From Branchiostoma floridae (lineage: Eukaryota; Chordata; Leptocardii; Amphioxiformes; Branchiostomatidae): a stretch of 64,000 bases of DNA. The stretch spans positions 5,102,626 to 5,166,625 of the forward strand of contig NC_049990.1 in NCBI RefSeq assembly GCF_000003815.2, written 5' to 3'. This document shows, piece after piece, positions 24,057-36,297 of this stretch; position 1 is the first letter of the stretch, and each line of letters opens with the position of its first letter. The position numbers and the translations under genes were made by a program. The notes beneath the pieces were generated by a model. That model was given only the letters and a program-made list of their open reading frames with translations. It searched no databases and had not been told where the DNA came from.

Positions 24057-27000
24057 CTATTCAAATTGAATTAACCCTTCATACTTAAGATGCATTAGGT
24101 AGTCCTGTGGCCTACAGTACTTCTTCACCCGCCCACACCATACACAGTAATTTCTAAACAAAGGCCACATATTTTCTACATTTTCACTTTCTTTCTGGGA
24201 CAGTTTCGTTGGCGTCAAAGACGGCCTTTCGGCAAGTTTACGATCCAATGCATTACGTTCTGCATAAAGCGCGTAGTAGCAGTTGAAATTCATCGTGGCA
24301 AGGAGACAGAACTCGTCGTCTATTTGAAACTCCTGATTCCACTTGCTTGCTGGGACTGTGAGAGGTGGTTTGCCAAGTCCACGGTCACACTGGTCATGCA
24401 TCTGCTTGTTCAGGTCTTTAAGGTGGCGGACTTCGTCCCAGAAATCCGGCGTCTGTTGTCCGACACGTTGCCAAAATGTGCGGTTGAAGTGATCGTACAG
24501 CCCGTAGTCGACCGGGGTCCATTTGCGGTGAGACGCCACCAACTCAGGCGCGATGTGCTCATGCTTGTACGAGTAGGACTGGGAGTTTTCCTTGTAGTAC
24601 AGGATGTCGGAAAGGTCCCAGCACATCAGGCGCCTGAACAGCACCATCGACTCGTCAAAGTGCTCCATGATCATGACCAAGTGGAAGTCCTTCTCAATCT
24701 GAGACACGTAGGCATTAACCAAAGATTTGATTTGTTCTGGTGGGTTGGTATCTTTTGGCATTACCTGTGTCAAAAATAAAACAAATGTGTACATTACTGT
24801 ACAATCAGAAATTTTTGGCAACAGCTCAGGGGTGGAGGCATATTAAATCTTATAGTTTGATGATTCCTACTTGAAGGATAATTGCACTTCATAATACATG
24901 AAAAATTCAACAAAGAGCAAGAGAATGAAGCATATACTATATATAGACATGACTTGTGCATCTATTATCTACCGGCTGTCATGCATATTACATGTCTTTC
25001 AAAACTTAGCCCAATAAGACCACTTTGGACCTATGTGGACAGGTGGTCACTATAGACTAGTAGATGATTCATAATGCTTGTGCATGTCAATGGAGAAAAT
25101 TATCTAACAAACCACCAAAAAGTGGTCACCTGGTCACTTTAGGTGGTCACTAATGTACAGGTTTCATACTCAATGCAGATAGATACACCATACCTTTTTG
25201 AGATACTTGAGAGGAAAGCCCAGGTCAATAGCCATGGAGTTCCTGCTGAAGGCTACTGGATACTTCCTGTAGTAGTTCAGTTTCGGATCATACCTGTATA
25301 GGAAGGGAAATGTGTATTCGTCTGAACTTTGAATTTGATAGGTTTAAGTTGAGATGTCATTCAGAATGTTAGATTGGTTGTTACAGGGCAGAAATTTCTT
25401 CACTTTGGAACAGAGAGAAGGAATGCCATAAACTTTCTGCATCTCTTGATCTACTGCTCATTGAATTGAATGTTCTATCCATTGATGTTATAAAGAACCT
25501 AACATTTGGATTGCACATAACTTGACAATATAATTTATCTTGTGTCTGAACACAATAGTTGAATCCTGTTACAAGAAGGCCTTTTTACATTCATTTGGAA
25601 CTTTTAAATTTGTTCTTTTCTTTTCCTTTTCTTATTCATCCTTTGTATCAATGTGACTACACTGCTAATGACGTTAATACATCTTTATGCAATTAGTCGT
25701 TTGTGTATTTCATGATACATGTATATACATGTTTGTATCATATGTGCGTGTGATCAACCTACTTGCCAGGATCGGCTAGGAAGGTGGAGACCGGTGTGTC
25801 CCCGGTTATTCCCCACTTCTCGGGCAAGCCGTAAAAGTTCATGGTTGACTTCAGATGGCTCAGCGGCTCTCGGAAAATGGTGAGGTACACTGGATATGAA
25901 CAGGAAGACAGCGTCATTCAAATCTTAAGATTCACTGCACGTAATGTGTAATTTACCAATGGAAATAGGCAATCTTGTTCATTTTGTGCACTCTAAGTGA
26001 AGCAATGACAAAGCTTTGAAAGGTAATTAATAAGAAGCTTGTCAATCTGTTGGCAAGACTTGTACACTAAGCAGTCCAAAGAATCAGAATTGCTTGTCAG
26101 AGATTTAATATACTGTCAGTCATATATTTCTGAACCGTTTCCCACCGAGTATTAAGGCCATTTGTATTGTCTCTAAACCTTTGTAATAACCACAGGCTAG
26201 TTAGGCAGCTCTAGCCTGCTGTGCGTGCTGAACAGCCAAACCAATAAATAAATTACCTGTGTCTTCTGGCATGACTTGGTGGAAAGTGGCGCTGTCGTAC
26301 ACGGTGTGGTACGTCAGGATGTCATAAGCTCCTCCTTGCGGTGGCAGGTAGGCCTCAGGCTTCAGGTTCCACGGGTAGAGTCCACTGTTGTTGAAGGGGA
26401 GGGGCAGGAGGAAGGACAGCCGGCGCTTGAAGCCGAAGTGGTGCAGCACTTCCTTGATGGTGTTGCCGCCCACCTTGTGGAGCTTGGGGAAGGCGACGCG
26501 ATGCTTTTCTACGCACACCGTGCCGTCTGGAGCATTCCTCTGTACCTCTATCGCCCTGTTCCAAAAAGTAGATGCAATTTCAGTTCAGTTTTCCATATGT
26601 TTTTCATAGAAACCATTTCAGATCTATGTAAGCTTTTCTCCAGGCAGATTTTTGTTAGGAGCTATAGTAGTGGCTGTGATTTCTTTCGTTTGCCTCCCTC
26701 TACCTTTGCCACAAAAATGTTTGGTAAAGGCGACGCAATGTTTGTCTACACACACCGTGCCGTCTGGAGCGTTCCTCAGTACCTCTATCGCCCTGTGCCA
26801 AAATGTAGATGCAATTTCAGTTTAAAGTTATATTGTTTTTCATAGAAACCATTTCAGATCTATGCAAGCTTTTCTACAGGCAGATTTTTGTTAGGAGCTA
26901 TAGAAGTGGCTGTGATTTCTTTTGTTTGCCTCCCTCTAACGTTACCTTTGCCACAAAAATGTTTGGGGAAGGCGACGCAATGCTTTTCTACACACACCGT

Positions 27001-29530
27001 GCCGTCTGGAGCATTTCTCTCTACATCTATTGCCCTGTTCCAAAACATAGATGCAATTTCCGTTTCAGTTATGAAATTAGTATATCTTTCATAGAAACAA
27101 TTTCAGATCTTTGCAAGCTTTTCTCCAGGCAGATTTTTGTTAGGAGCTATAGTAGTGGCTGTGATTTCTTTCATTTGCCTCCCTCTACCTTTGCCACAAA
27201 AAAATGTTTGGGGAAGGCGACGCAATGCTTATCTATACACACACTGTGCCGTCTGGAGCATTTCTCTCTACCTCTATCACCCTGTTCCAAAAAAGGAGAT
27301 GCAATTTCAGTTTCAGTTATGAAATTAGTATGTTTTTCATCAAAACCATTTCAGATCTATGCAAGCTTTTCTCCAGGCAGATTTTTGTTAGGAGCTATAG
27401 TAGTGGCTGTGATTTCTTTCGTTTGCCTTCCTCTACCTTTGCCACAAAAATGTTTGGTAAAGGCGATGCAATGTCTTTCGACACACACCGTGTCGTCTGG
27501 AGCGTTCCTCAGTACCTCTATTGCCCTGTGCCAAAATGTAGACGTCATTTCAGTTTCTATATTAGTTATGAAATTCATATGTTTTCCTAATGCGCAGAAA
27601 ACCGTTTTAGATCTCTGAAAGCTATTCTCCAAGGAGTTCTGGTCAGGGGCTAATAGTGGCTGCAATTTCTATTTTTTGCCTCACTACACCTCTGCCACAA
27701 AAGAAAATTTCAAAAGAAGGAGGGAGGCAAACAAGAAATTGGAGCCACTAAGAGCACCCCCCCCTCCAAACACACACACACAACCTGACCTTGGAGAGTA
27801 AGTATAACTATCGTCCAGACAAAATTTGTCGCTAATTAGTGTCATTACCTGTTGTCACTAATTTGTGGCATTACCTTGTTGCTAATTAGTGACATTACCA
27901 AATTTTCAATGCAAATGAACAATTCCATAGCAACCCAAACAAAGCCAGCGGCAGCACCATAAAAGGAAGTGCTTGCAACCATTACGACCAAGCAGAAGTG
28001 TATATAGCTATAGTGTATGTGTCCTGTCTCTGTTGTATCCCAAATGCGCTTCTATCCCAGATGCGCTTCTAAGTGCATCTGCATGATTGGAACATGGCTG
28101 GGATGGAGCACATTTGGGATGCACACTACATATAGCATCGACAAGCAGCACCCCAGTCAGAAGCTCTTATGAAGATGCTTGATTATCATAAGGCATCAAA
28201 ACGTAAGCTGGCGAGAGACATTGCTGATTGTGTAAAAGACAACGCCAACTTGATGAGATCATTTTAGGCACCATACTTACTATTGTGATGTAAGTGTTAT
28301 AAGAGCAGTTACTCATGGAACTGGATATGCTTTTGGAAAGATGTTTCAGTGTTTCTTTCATCAGTGAGATAGTGGATGCTATCTGAAATGTCTGACCGTT
28401 TCTAAAATCATATCCAGTTGAAATGTCTGACTGTTTCCAAAACCATATCCAGTTTCTTGGTTAACTGCTTTTTGGCATATCTTATTACCTGGATGTCTAA
28501 CTGTCATCGACATACTTACTGTTCTTTACTTGCTGAGACCTCTGGCACAGCCAAGGGTTTCATCCCAACTTCTCTCCTGTCCACCTCTTGCTCTTCTTGT
28601 GTTTTATGACCAGGGTGTATCCTGTAGTTGGTGGACATGTACAGCCTAGGAGGAGGAGGAAAAAAGATATTTTTTTTTAGTTTGAGTTTAAATTGTCAAA
28701 AAGCAATTACTCAGGCAACTGGATATGATTTTGGAAACATAATTTCTAAAATCATATCCAGTTGGCTGAGTAACTGCTTTTTGGCATGTCTTATTACCTG
28801 GATGTCTAACCTTCATCGACGTATCTTGAGTTTAAATTATTTGATTAAATTTTAAATCCACAATTAGCTTCATAAGACTCTGTTTTTCCTGTGGTCTACA
28901 TATTCATATTTACACATTACAATTAAAAACATACAGAGACATAAAAAGTGACAGTAGAAAGCAAATATAACATAAATGCAATAATTACTGTCCAATATTT
29001 TGCTGATGATTATGAATTGAATTGGACCCTCTTTCTGTGTCCCCTTCCATTCCACACTACACACTTAAGCTTAGTTTGGAAATGAAAACAAGATGGATCG
29101 ATTTTGACGTCACAAACCAACATGGCGGGGCCCATTGACCCAAGGGTAAAGCTGTACAGGCTTTTGCTTGCAAACTTGTGATGGTGTATTTATTGGTGGT
29201 GCTAACATATATTTTTCATAACTTAGGTGTATCATCACCATGTCTGTGATTGTCTCTGAAATTAAATTTAAAAAGTTGATATCAATAGATAAACTCTTTT
29301 TATCTATTTATTGGTTTGGCTGTTCAGCACACACAGCCAGGGCTGCCCAACTAGCCTGTGGCTGGGTTAGCCATGCTGACAAAAAAGAGAGACAATACAA
29401 ATGGATTTGACCATAGATAAACTTACCTGCTGTATTGTCTCCCGAAGATGAAGAGGGTTACCAGGGAAATGACCATGGTCATTATCAGCAGGCGAAACAT
29501 GGTGCGATGGTTCAGTCGGCCCAGCCTCAT
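24057..29530 (-). CDS. Galactose 3-O-sulfotransferase family protein (GAL3ST), type II Golgi membrane enzyme
   Basis: The family moves sulfate from PAPS to the 3-OH of galactose on glycolipids or glycans in the Golgi. Six exons: 29427-29530, 28520-28645, 26257-26555, 25763-25889, 25194-25293 and 24057-24764. All junctions are GT-AG with matching phase; the product is 487 aa (human members about 400-490). The short basic N-terminus MRLGRLNHRTMFR precedes a signal anchor (LLIMTMVISLVTLFIF), then a stem. VAFPKLHKVGGNT is the 5'-phosphosulfate loop. It differs from the usual K-T-H-K-T-x-S-S-T, but the H-K pair and final T are kept. VYLTIFREPLSHLKSTMNFYG-type sequence (3'-phosphate site) is in exon 4. 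FHLVMIMEHFDESMVL in exon 6 is a family hallmark. The start ATG is the first in the exon. The substrate and which vertebrate paralogue is closest cannot be told. Confidence 0.93.
24985..25165. repeat. Inverted-repeat-like segment in a GAL3ST intron (weak)
   Basis: The words ggtggtcactatagac, gtggtcacctggtcact and aggtggtcactaa recur in direct and partly inverted form. It is possibly a decayed MITE. It lies between exons 5 and 6. Confidence 0.3.
26485..27715. repeat. Tandem array (about 5 units, period about 243 bp) of the GAL3ST exon 3 start plus upstream intron
   Basis: The exon 3 start with its acceptor (exon boundary at 26555) recurs at 26792, 27034, 27281 and 27525, spaced 237, 242, 247 and 244 bp. 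Each unit has the minus-strand acceptor ..ccaaaa-type tract..cag|GG(C/T)GATAG, a stub coding A-I-(E/D)-V-x-R-N-A-P-D-(G/D)-T-V-C-V-(E/D)-(K/R)-H-C-(V/I)-A-F, and then intron sequence (ccacaaaaatgtttgg, gaagtggctgtgatttcttt). Only the unit nearest the 3' end continues into the full exon. A fragment of a further unit ends near 27715. Confidence 0.9.
28405..28515. repeat. Dispersed repeat, copy 2
   Basis: It shares catatccagtt, taactgctttttggcat and ttacctggatgtctaac with 12169-12239 and 28690-28822. It lies in GAL3ST intron 2, next to exon 2. Confidence 0.55.
28690..28822. repeat. Dispersed repeat, copy 3, palindromic form
   Basis: Left arm aaagcaattactcaggcaac/tggatatgatttt and right arm aaatcatatccagtt/ggctgagtaactgcttttt are inverted, followed by the same tail tacctggatgtctaacc as at 12169-12239. 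It is in GAL3ST intron 1. Confidence 0.6.
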
Positions 29531-32500
29531 TGAGATTGGTTGAAGAGTGCTCTGGTCGACAAAAAAAAAATGTTTTTTTAATCATTTTCAACAAGACGAC
29601 GAAATTTTATCACAGGCCACTTGACGTATAGGTGAGACCTGTACTCATCAAACAAGTATCTCAAAAATCACTAAGTTTGTTACAGTAAGACCGTACATAC
29701 TTGACCCATCCGATATGCCAGATCCTCAAATGGATGCTACGCCTTTATAGGAAGATGTCGCGAAAGATACAGGTAGTTTTCTAACGAAAGTTGGGAGGCA
29801 GCCGAGCGTGAGTCCGACGACTTATAGATATTATGTAAAACGCCGAGATTATGTAAGCAAACTGAGCAATATGATTGGTTGTTAGGGCGTCTCGCAGAAC
29901 AAGGTCACATTTTAGTCATTTAATCATGGTACCTGAAAGTTTTGGGGGTCAAAATTGGGAAGTTTTCAATATCAAGAACATCGAGCCTTTCCTTGTAAAC
30001 ACATGTAATATTTGGTTTGTATCATTGGCGTATGCTAGGCTATGTTATTTGTGTCCATTTGTGTCGGTAAAGTGACACTATGAATGAAGACTGAGCCTAA
30101 CAAGACCAACACTTCGAAGAATCTGGACTGACCCATGGCGAAGTTCCCGGAATTGACCCTGTCTTAGTCTTACAGTTGAAACGTGTAAATGTCATTTAAC
30201 ATTCCGTCTAGATCTGCTGTGCTTACTGGAGGCCGTTTTTCAAGTCTCTCGGGATTCTCGTCGCCACTTTCGAGATAATTTGCCTTATATTCTGTAATTA
30301 CCTGTCCCTTCTTCTAGATACAGACAAAAGACTAGAGATCGACAGACCGAAGCAGTGCCCTTCGCCATAGTTCTCAGAATCAGTCTATAGACCTTGAGGC
30401 CCTACGGCGATAACTGCAAGGCCAGGGATTACACGTGTGACTTATGTTGTAGCACTTTTCAGTCAAAATCTTTGCCTAATAAAAAAACAATTTATTGGTT
30501 ATCATACACGCAAAGAACGATGTTTATAATGTGTCGCTTTGTTTTGTTTCTTTTAATTATTGTTCTTGTCCAGAATTAAAAAAAAGAATCCACGCAAATG
30601 TCAGTTGACAGTGGTGCTTAGGAGAATGAAATAAAAGCTGTATTTGTGTCTTTATTTACTATTAGTGTCAAAGTATATACTTTTAGTGTCACGGTATCCA
30701 TTTTTAAGTGGCACATTCTCTGGATATCGGACCTGGTCATTACAAATTTCACCAGAGCCTTGTACCAAGCGTCCGCCACGTCGACCTAGTACCTTTTCGA
30801 CCTCTCTTTGTGGTGGCCATTGTCCGTAAACCAACAAAACACGTTTAGAATTGTGTGTCTAATCTTTCAGAAGAGCAGCGACAATGCACAGAAGCTGAAT
30901 GTCTCTTTATATAGACTCCATATCGAGGTACACGAAATTTGCACACAATAACACGAGTATAATCTGTAGTCAATGTATACAATTTCTCGTGGGATTATGT
31001 CGCACATGTATACAGTACCACCACCTTCTTAAGTTTGCATCTACGTACATTACAACAGTGCCCTGACATGACAATCTGTCCGTTCACAAATATGTAAGAT
31101 ATTCCAAATGGGGTGTAAGTGCCTGGCGATCGATCATATAATTCATGTCAACTTTGTCTACCTGTAGAATGTCATCAGAATGTCACTTACCTAGCTAAAG
31201 CCACAAGGTGATCACAGATATCTCCAAAAACCACATGTTTCAGTCCGACGGTGAAGACTTGAGATCGCCATTTTACTTTAATGACTGGAAATGTTAACGA
31301 TCTACGTTTGGTGTACCCCCTCCAAGTTAAAGACAAAGGGAGTGACGTATGAACCGGATGGGCCAGTCCCGAATCACAAGGCTATCATTTGTCACAAACT
31401 TCTCAAGCGTCGTTGCTGCGTTTTGAGCCATGGTGTCACAGTTGAAAAAAAAGGGGGGAAGATTGTCTTTGCTCGTGTATTAGCCATGTTGGTACGCTTT
31501 TGTTAACAGGGTCCAGAATAGACAGGGAAGACCCTTTACCCATCCATTAAGTAACCTACGCACAAAGATGAATGGGACGTCATCATTGCACCTTTGACCT
31601 GTGCATTGTTGCACGTCCAAGCAGACACACACACACCCATGCCTTCGGGCTACTCATGCTCGAGCCTTTGTCTATTCATGAGAAAAGTTTAGTCGGCCTT
31701 CTGGACGCTTTTCATTGAGACCATGAAGGAAGAAGTACATGTAAGGGTCATGTGTATATGCCCCCCTTCGGTCAAACAGAGTACAGCAACGATACAGATT
31801 ACATGACAGGTGTCCTAATGCATCCAGAAATACATACACGTACAAAAAGACCAAAAATACAACGTAATGATGTTGATAAGAAATTACTGTTCTCTCGTTG
31901 CCGCACGTACTGCCGCACGCACTTATAAAGATCAGGGGAAAGTGAACATCAAATATACAAGCAACGATTCTGTGCTAAATATAGACTTTTACCGCCAATA
32001 TCATCGAATTAGCACTTGTCTGTATACATTTCTTGTGAGCAAGACTAAAAGATGACCGTCACTTCGTATTTGAAACATGCGTATTCTTTCTGCAGAGGCA
32101 GAAAGCTTGGCGACCACTTTCCACCCCTGCAATTTCACATGGAATCGCCCTAGATGACTGGGGTCAGATTTTTCGTCAGCCGACATCATAATCTTACCAG
32201 TCGAACCGCCTTTGACGTCATGAGACACTGGTCATTATAGACAGTAGAATTTGTATGGCATGTGGTCCACCTGAGGGTTAGACTGCTCGGTCACGCCTCC
32301 TTGCGAGGTTACGTAGCACTGCCAGTTAGGGCGCAGTCACATATATCGTGCGTTCGTCGTAAGATTTCGATGCCATTGGATTTTCAAGCAGGCTATGACA
32401 GAATCAACCACCGGCAAGGATCTAAGACTTTTGTGTAGCGAGCGGCTGAACTTTGCAGGACAGATGCATGACTGATGCATGACTGTCTCAAAAATTGCCC

Positions 32501-33070
32501 TTGACGTTTTTGACCGAGCCCTTATAAGCTTAGCAATCTAATGTACTATCCATTTGTATTGTTTATCTTTCACAAAATAGATGTCCACTAGCCTCTACAC
32601 AAAGTACATTTGCTGTTGTCTCTATGATATAATTTCAATATAAAGGCAAGGAAAATGATCAAAATTATTGAAAGTCTGCGTAAACCTCACCTGCCGCACT
32701 GATGTTGCAGTACTAGTGATGATTCAGTATGGTCAAAGCGGCCTCAGCACTGGAAGCCAGGTGCTGCGCTGACGAACATTCAGCACACTGGAAACCCAGT
32801 GCTGAAGCTATATTTAACACTGAGCCGAGTGCTGGGAAAGGAGGGCCAAAAGTATTTGAGTATGTAGTTCAATGACCTCAAAATTAGTCTATTTTCCTTA
32901 TGGTCATTGGGGATGGGGACAAATGTTCACCAACACTTGGCTTCCAGTGCTAAAGCTATCTTTAAAATGGCGCTGGAACAAGAAGTGCTCAAGAAGAACG
33001 GTGATATTTTTTGTAACTTTGCAAAAGTATTTGAGTAATGGGGAGACGAGTATGTATATAGAACGAGTTC
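29531..33070. other. Intergenic DNA upstream of GAL3ST, no supported gene
   Basis: It contains only short ORFs with no domain. A repeat with words agcactggaagccag and cccagtgctgaagctat lies at about 32735-32960 and recurs at 39500-39600. The region close to 29531 should contain the GAL3ST promoter; no core element is clear. Confidence 0.55.
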
Positions 33071-33231
33071 NNNNNNNNNNNNNNNNNNNNNNNNNNNNNN
33101 NNNNNNNNNNNNNNNNNNNNNNNNNNNNNNNNNNNNNNNNNNNNNNNNNNNNNNNNNNNNNNNNNNNNNNNNNNNNNNNNNNNNNNNNNNNNNNNNNNNN
33201 NNNNNNNNNNNNNNNNNNNNNNNNNNNNNNN
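33071..33231. other. Assembly gap (161 N)
   Basis: Run of N. Confidence 0.99.
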
Positions 33232-33775
33232 CCATTCTTTGATGCTATCTCGCTACATATTTAGGTCTTCCTCTGTCGCCTCCGTCCCGCCCTCCTTCTA
33301 GACGGCTCTGCAGGATTGTCTTACACAGATTATCTTGGCGTGTCATGACCCTGCCCAAACCACTGGGGTTTGCGTCTCTTGCATAAATAATGGTTGCTAG
33401 CAGTAGATCCTTAGGGCCGACCATGCTACGTATTTTGACCTGCATATATCAATTAGTTTTATGATCTTGCAGCTAGCGATGTGATCCGTAGTCATATTTC
33501 CACATACAGTTCATTTCGAGTGCATTGACCTTTTGCTCTATCACTACTAGTCACACAGCAGTATCATGTACAATCAGAGAAATGTATATTAAAGAACTTC
33601 TAACTCCGAGTGGGTCAGAAATTGTGTAATGCGATGTGGACTCGCAGTTACAGGTGCAATTCCTAGAGGGACGGTGCCCCACCCACCCACCTCCGACAAG
33701 AACGAAGACGTTCACGCTATTGGTGCTCTAAATCGTGATGTTTTTCTGTTTGTAAATCAAAATGTTGCGAACACA

Positions 33776-33932
33776 ATGCAAGTTATCAAACTATTACCAA
33801 GAAGTGAGAAGCCGCACTTAAGATCTGTGATACTTTGATGATTATATGCATGATTTGTCTTTCTTGTGACCTGTAATTAGCTCTGTTGGGCAAATATGTA
33901 CAATAAAGCAGGTCTTCATTTATTCATCAAAC
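33776..33932 (+). mobile_element. LINE 3'-end fragment, copy 1
   Basis: The tail aagatctgtgatactttgat, then gctctgttgggcaaatatgt and acaataaagcaggtcttca with an attcatc end, matches fragments at 49473-49925 and 52625-52790. The wording (agaagccg..ttaagatctgtg) shows they are one family. Confidence 0.6.
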
Positions 33933-35651
33933 GAATTGCTTAGCCTGTACTTAACAGCAGAGCTGATGTTGTAATCTTTCCAAATCTTCGCAAACCGATG
34001 TTCCCATAGCGAATCTTCATTGCACTTCTTACGACACCCACCCTGATACGTGAATCAGTCCAACCCTTCCAACTGTTCTCCGTTCATAAAGACAGCTTGC
34101 GCTTCGTCCCTGCTGTTCACCTACACATTACCCTTCTCAGTACATGTACTACACCTTTTCATACAAGGCNNNNNNNNNNNNNNNNNNNNNNNNNNNNNNN
34201 NNNNNNNNNNNNNNNNNNNNNNNNNNNNNNNNNNNNNNNNNNNNNNNNNNNNNNNNNNNNNNNNNNNNNNNNNNNNNNNNNNNNNNNNNNNNNNNNNTCC
34301 TTTTACTGTTTGACAATTCTCCTATATCACACGTACACACTATATGCTATAGTACATGCTATGATATGATAGCATATAGATAGTCTTAAACCATATTATC
34401 ACCTACATTGCATATCAGCCAGTTACATGCATTCTACTATTTTTAGAGCCCGTACTACGTAGTAGTATGCGTATATTAGGCAACTATGCTGCACATGTAA
34501 TACATATTTCAAGAAGATACAGAAACTATGGGGTACTAAACCAAGCAATATGCTAACACCACAAGTCTGCATTATAACCTGAGATACTTATACGAAAGTC
34601 AATAGAAAAGAATATCATAATTACACCTCTTCCCTACAACATATGCTGAATATTACATGCCTATTTGATATATATGATATATTAGAGTCACAATGTCGGT
34701 AGATATCATGATAGTGAGAACACACACTACGCACATGGTGCGCGCTAATTTTTCATCGAAGAATGACTTGCCAAAGTCGGAACGATGAATGTAATTATCC
34801 ATATCATGATAAACATTATCAAAGGCAAACTAAGGTTACCTCTACTACGACAGGTATTTTACTAGAATATCAATTTAGCCACAGCCTGAGTAGGAATTCA
34901 ACATACAACTTGGATATTGCGGTGCTCAATGCTACTATCAAAACACCAATGCCATCATACATGGGTAGATCACCAAACATACTTTCGATAAACATAGGAT
35001 GTGACTCCTTTCTTTTCTGATTGCAGATGTCACTGATAAGGTACAATGTCATGATATAATGAAATGGTCTCACTGATGAACATAATTATTCGGAAAATAT
35101 GATTTGACCGATTCATTGTCGCACACGGTAAGAAAGAGCTGAAGGTAGGTGGCAGTTTTCAATTGAGATTGTGTTACAACATAATTGTTACCCTTCTTTA
35201 TCCAGAGGTAAGATTATAACTTGATCTTGATGTAATGAAAATATAGTAAAAAAAATCATATGAAGATAAACGATTGAAATGAAAAAGGTTATAAATAATT
35301 TACACCTCATCCCAAAGAACTTATCTCTATGCATGTATAGCCTTACTAACTTACTCAAGATTTTGTCTCTACTTTTCTCTTTTTTTACATCGCTTTTTCA
35401 TCTTTTCTTAAATAATGCATACCATACATCCCTACGTTTCTTCCATACAGGATGATAATATCAGTCCATATACCATTCTACCATACATGTGCCTTTCTTT
35501 TTAAACACTTTCCATAAATACCATAAATAGCCTTAAATAATGACGATCATCTCTAACATTATCAATATGTTTTCGTTTCTTCCTAGACGTTTTTGGAGTC
35601 TGAATGCAAATTCCTGACACTAACTAGAATCTGAAATAAGGACGCCTTTGC
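33933..35651. other. Intergenic DNA downstream of LIM gene A, with a 128-base assembly gap at 34170-34297
   Basis: AT-rich sequence with no supported ORF. The part next to 35651 should include the 3' untranslated region of the LIM gene. Confidence 0.6.
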
Positions 35652-36297
35652 TTAAAGACTAAAGTCCTTGTTTCCGGAGCCTGCTGGAATCGGATTTTGC
35701 TGCCCTCTTGGCAAGGAACCCATTCTTCGGGGGCTCCCTGGAGACATTCCTCCGGGGCTTCTTGGACCCGTTCCTCCTGGACCGTTAGGAGACATCCTCC
35801 TTGTACCTTCAGGTGACATTCTTCCGGGACTACCAGGAGGCACTCTTCTTCCGGGACTTCCGGGAGCCGCTCTTCCAGGACTTCCAGGAGGTGCTCTTCC
35901 AGGACTCCCAGGAGGTGCTCGCCCTAGACTTCCAGGAACAGCTCTTCCGGGACTCCCAGGAGCCGCCCGTCCTGAACTTCCAGGAACGGCTCTTCCGGGA
36001 CTTCCAGGACTTCTTCTGGGACTGCCGGGGCTAGGTCGGTTTCGTTGGGGACTTCCGGGCGGACTTCGAGACCTCTGTTTGTTCGACTTCTTGGGACTCC
36101 CCGGAGGTGTCTTGGGACTGGTTGTATTGCTGGATCGCTTCTTCTTCTTCGTCTCTTTTTCGTCCTCGTCCTGAATACAGTTACCGAAGAGTGAGCTAGC
36201 AAAGGATGGCTTCTTGGGACGATTGGTCACCTCTCTTGGCAGGGAGAGGAAGCACTTTCGACAAACAGGGCGGGAGTCCAGCTTGAAGAACTTGCTC
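35652..36297 (-). CDS. LIM gene A last exon: LIM end and PGSPGR-repeat tail
   Basis: The first 20 codons complete the LIM domain (SKFFKLDSRPVCRKCFLSLP supplies the last two Cys ligands). A Lys-rich segment follows (ETKKKKRSS), then 15 or so imperfect copies of P-G-S-P-G-R-A/V-x, Arg-rich and Ser-Pro-rich, and an end at GNKDFSL. The tail is disordered and basic, with many proline-directed phosphorylation-type SP sites. The antisense frames are open only because the repeat is a multiple of 3. Confidence 0.85.

Noticed and set aside
26276..27618. Plus-strand ORFs of 189 and 269 codons over the GAL3ST array
   Set aside because: Antisense to exon 3 and its tandem stubs. The internal repetition reflects the 243-bp DNA repeat (divisible by 3 in most units).
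35668..36174. Plus-strand collagen-like ORF (Gly-Leu-Pro-Gly repeats)
   Set aside because: Antisense of the PGSPGR tail of LIM gene A. The apparent Gly-x-y pattern comes from the reverse complement of the repeat.
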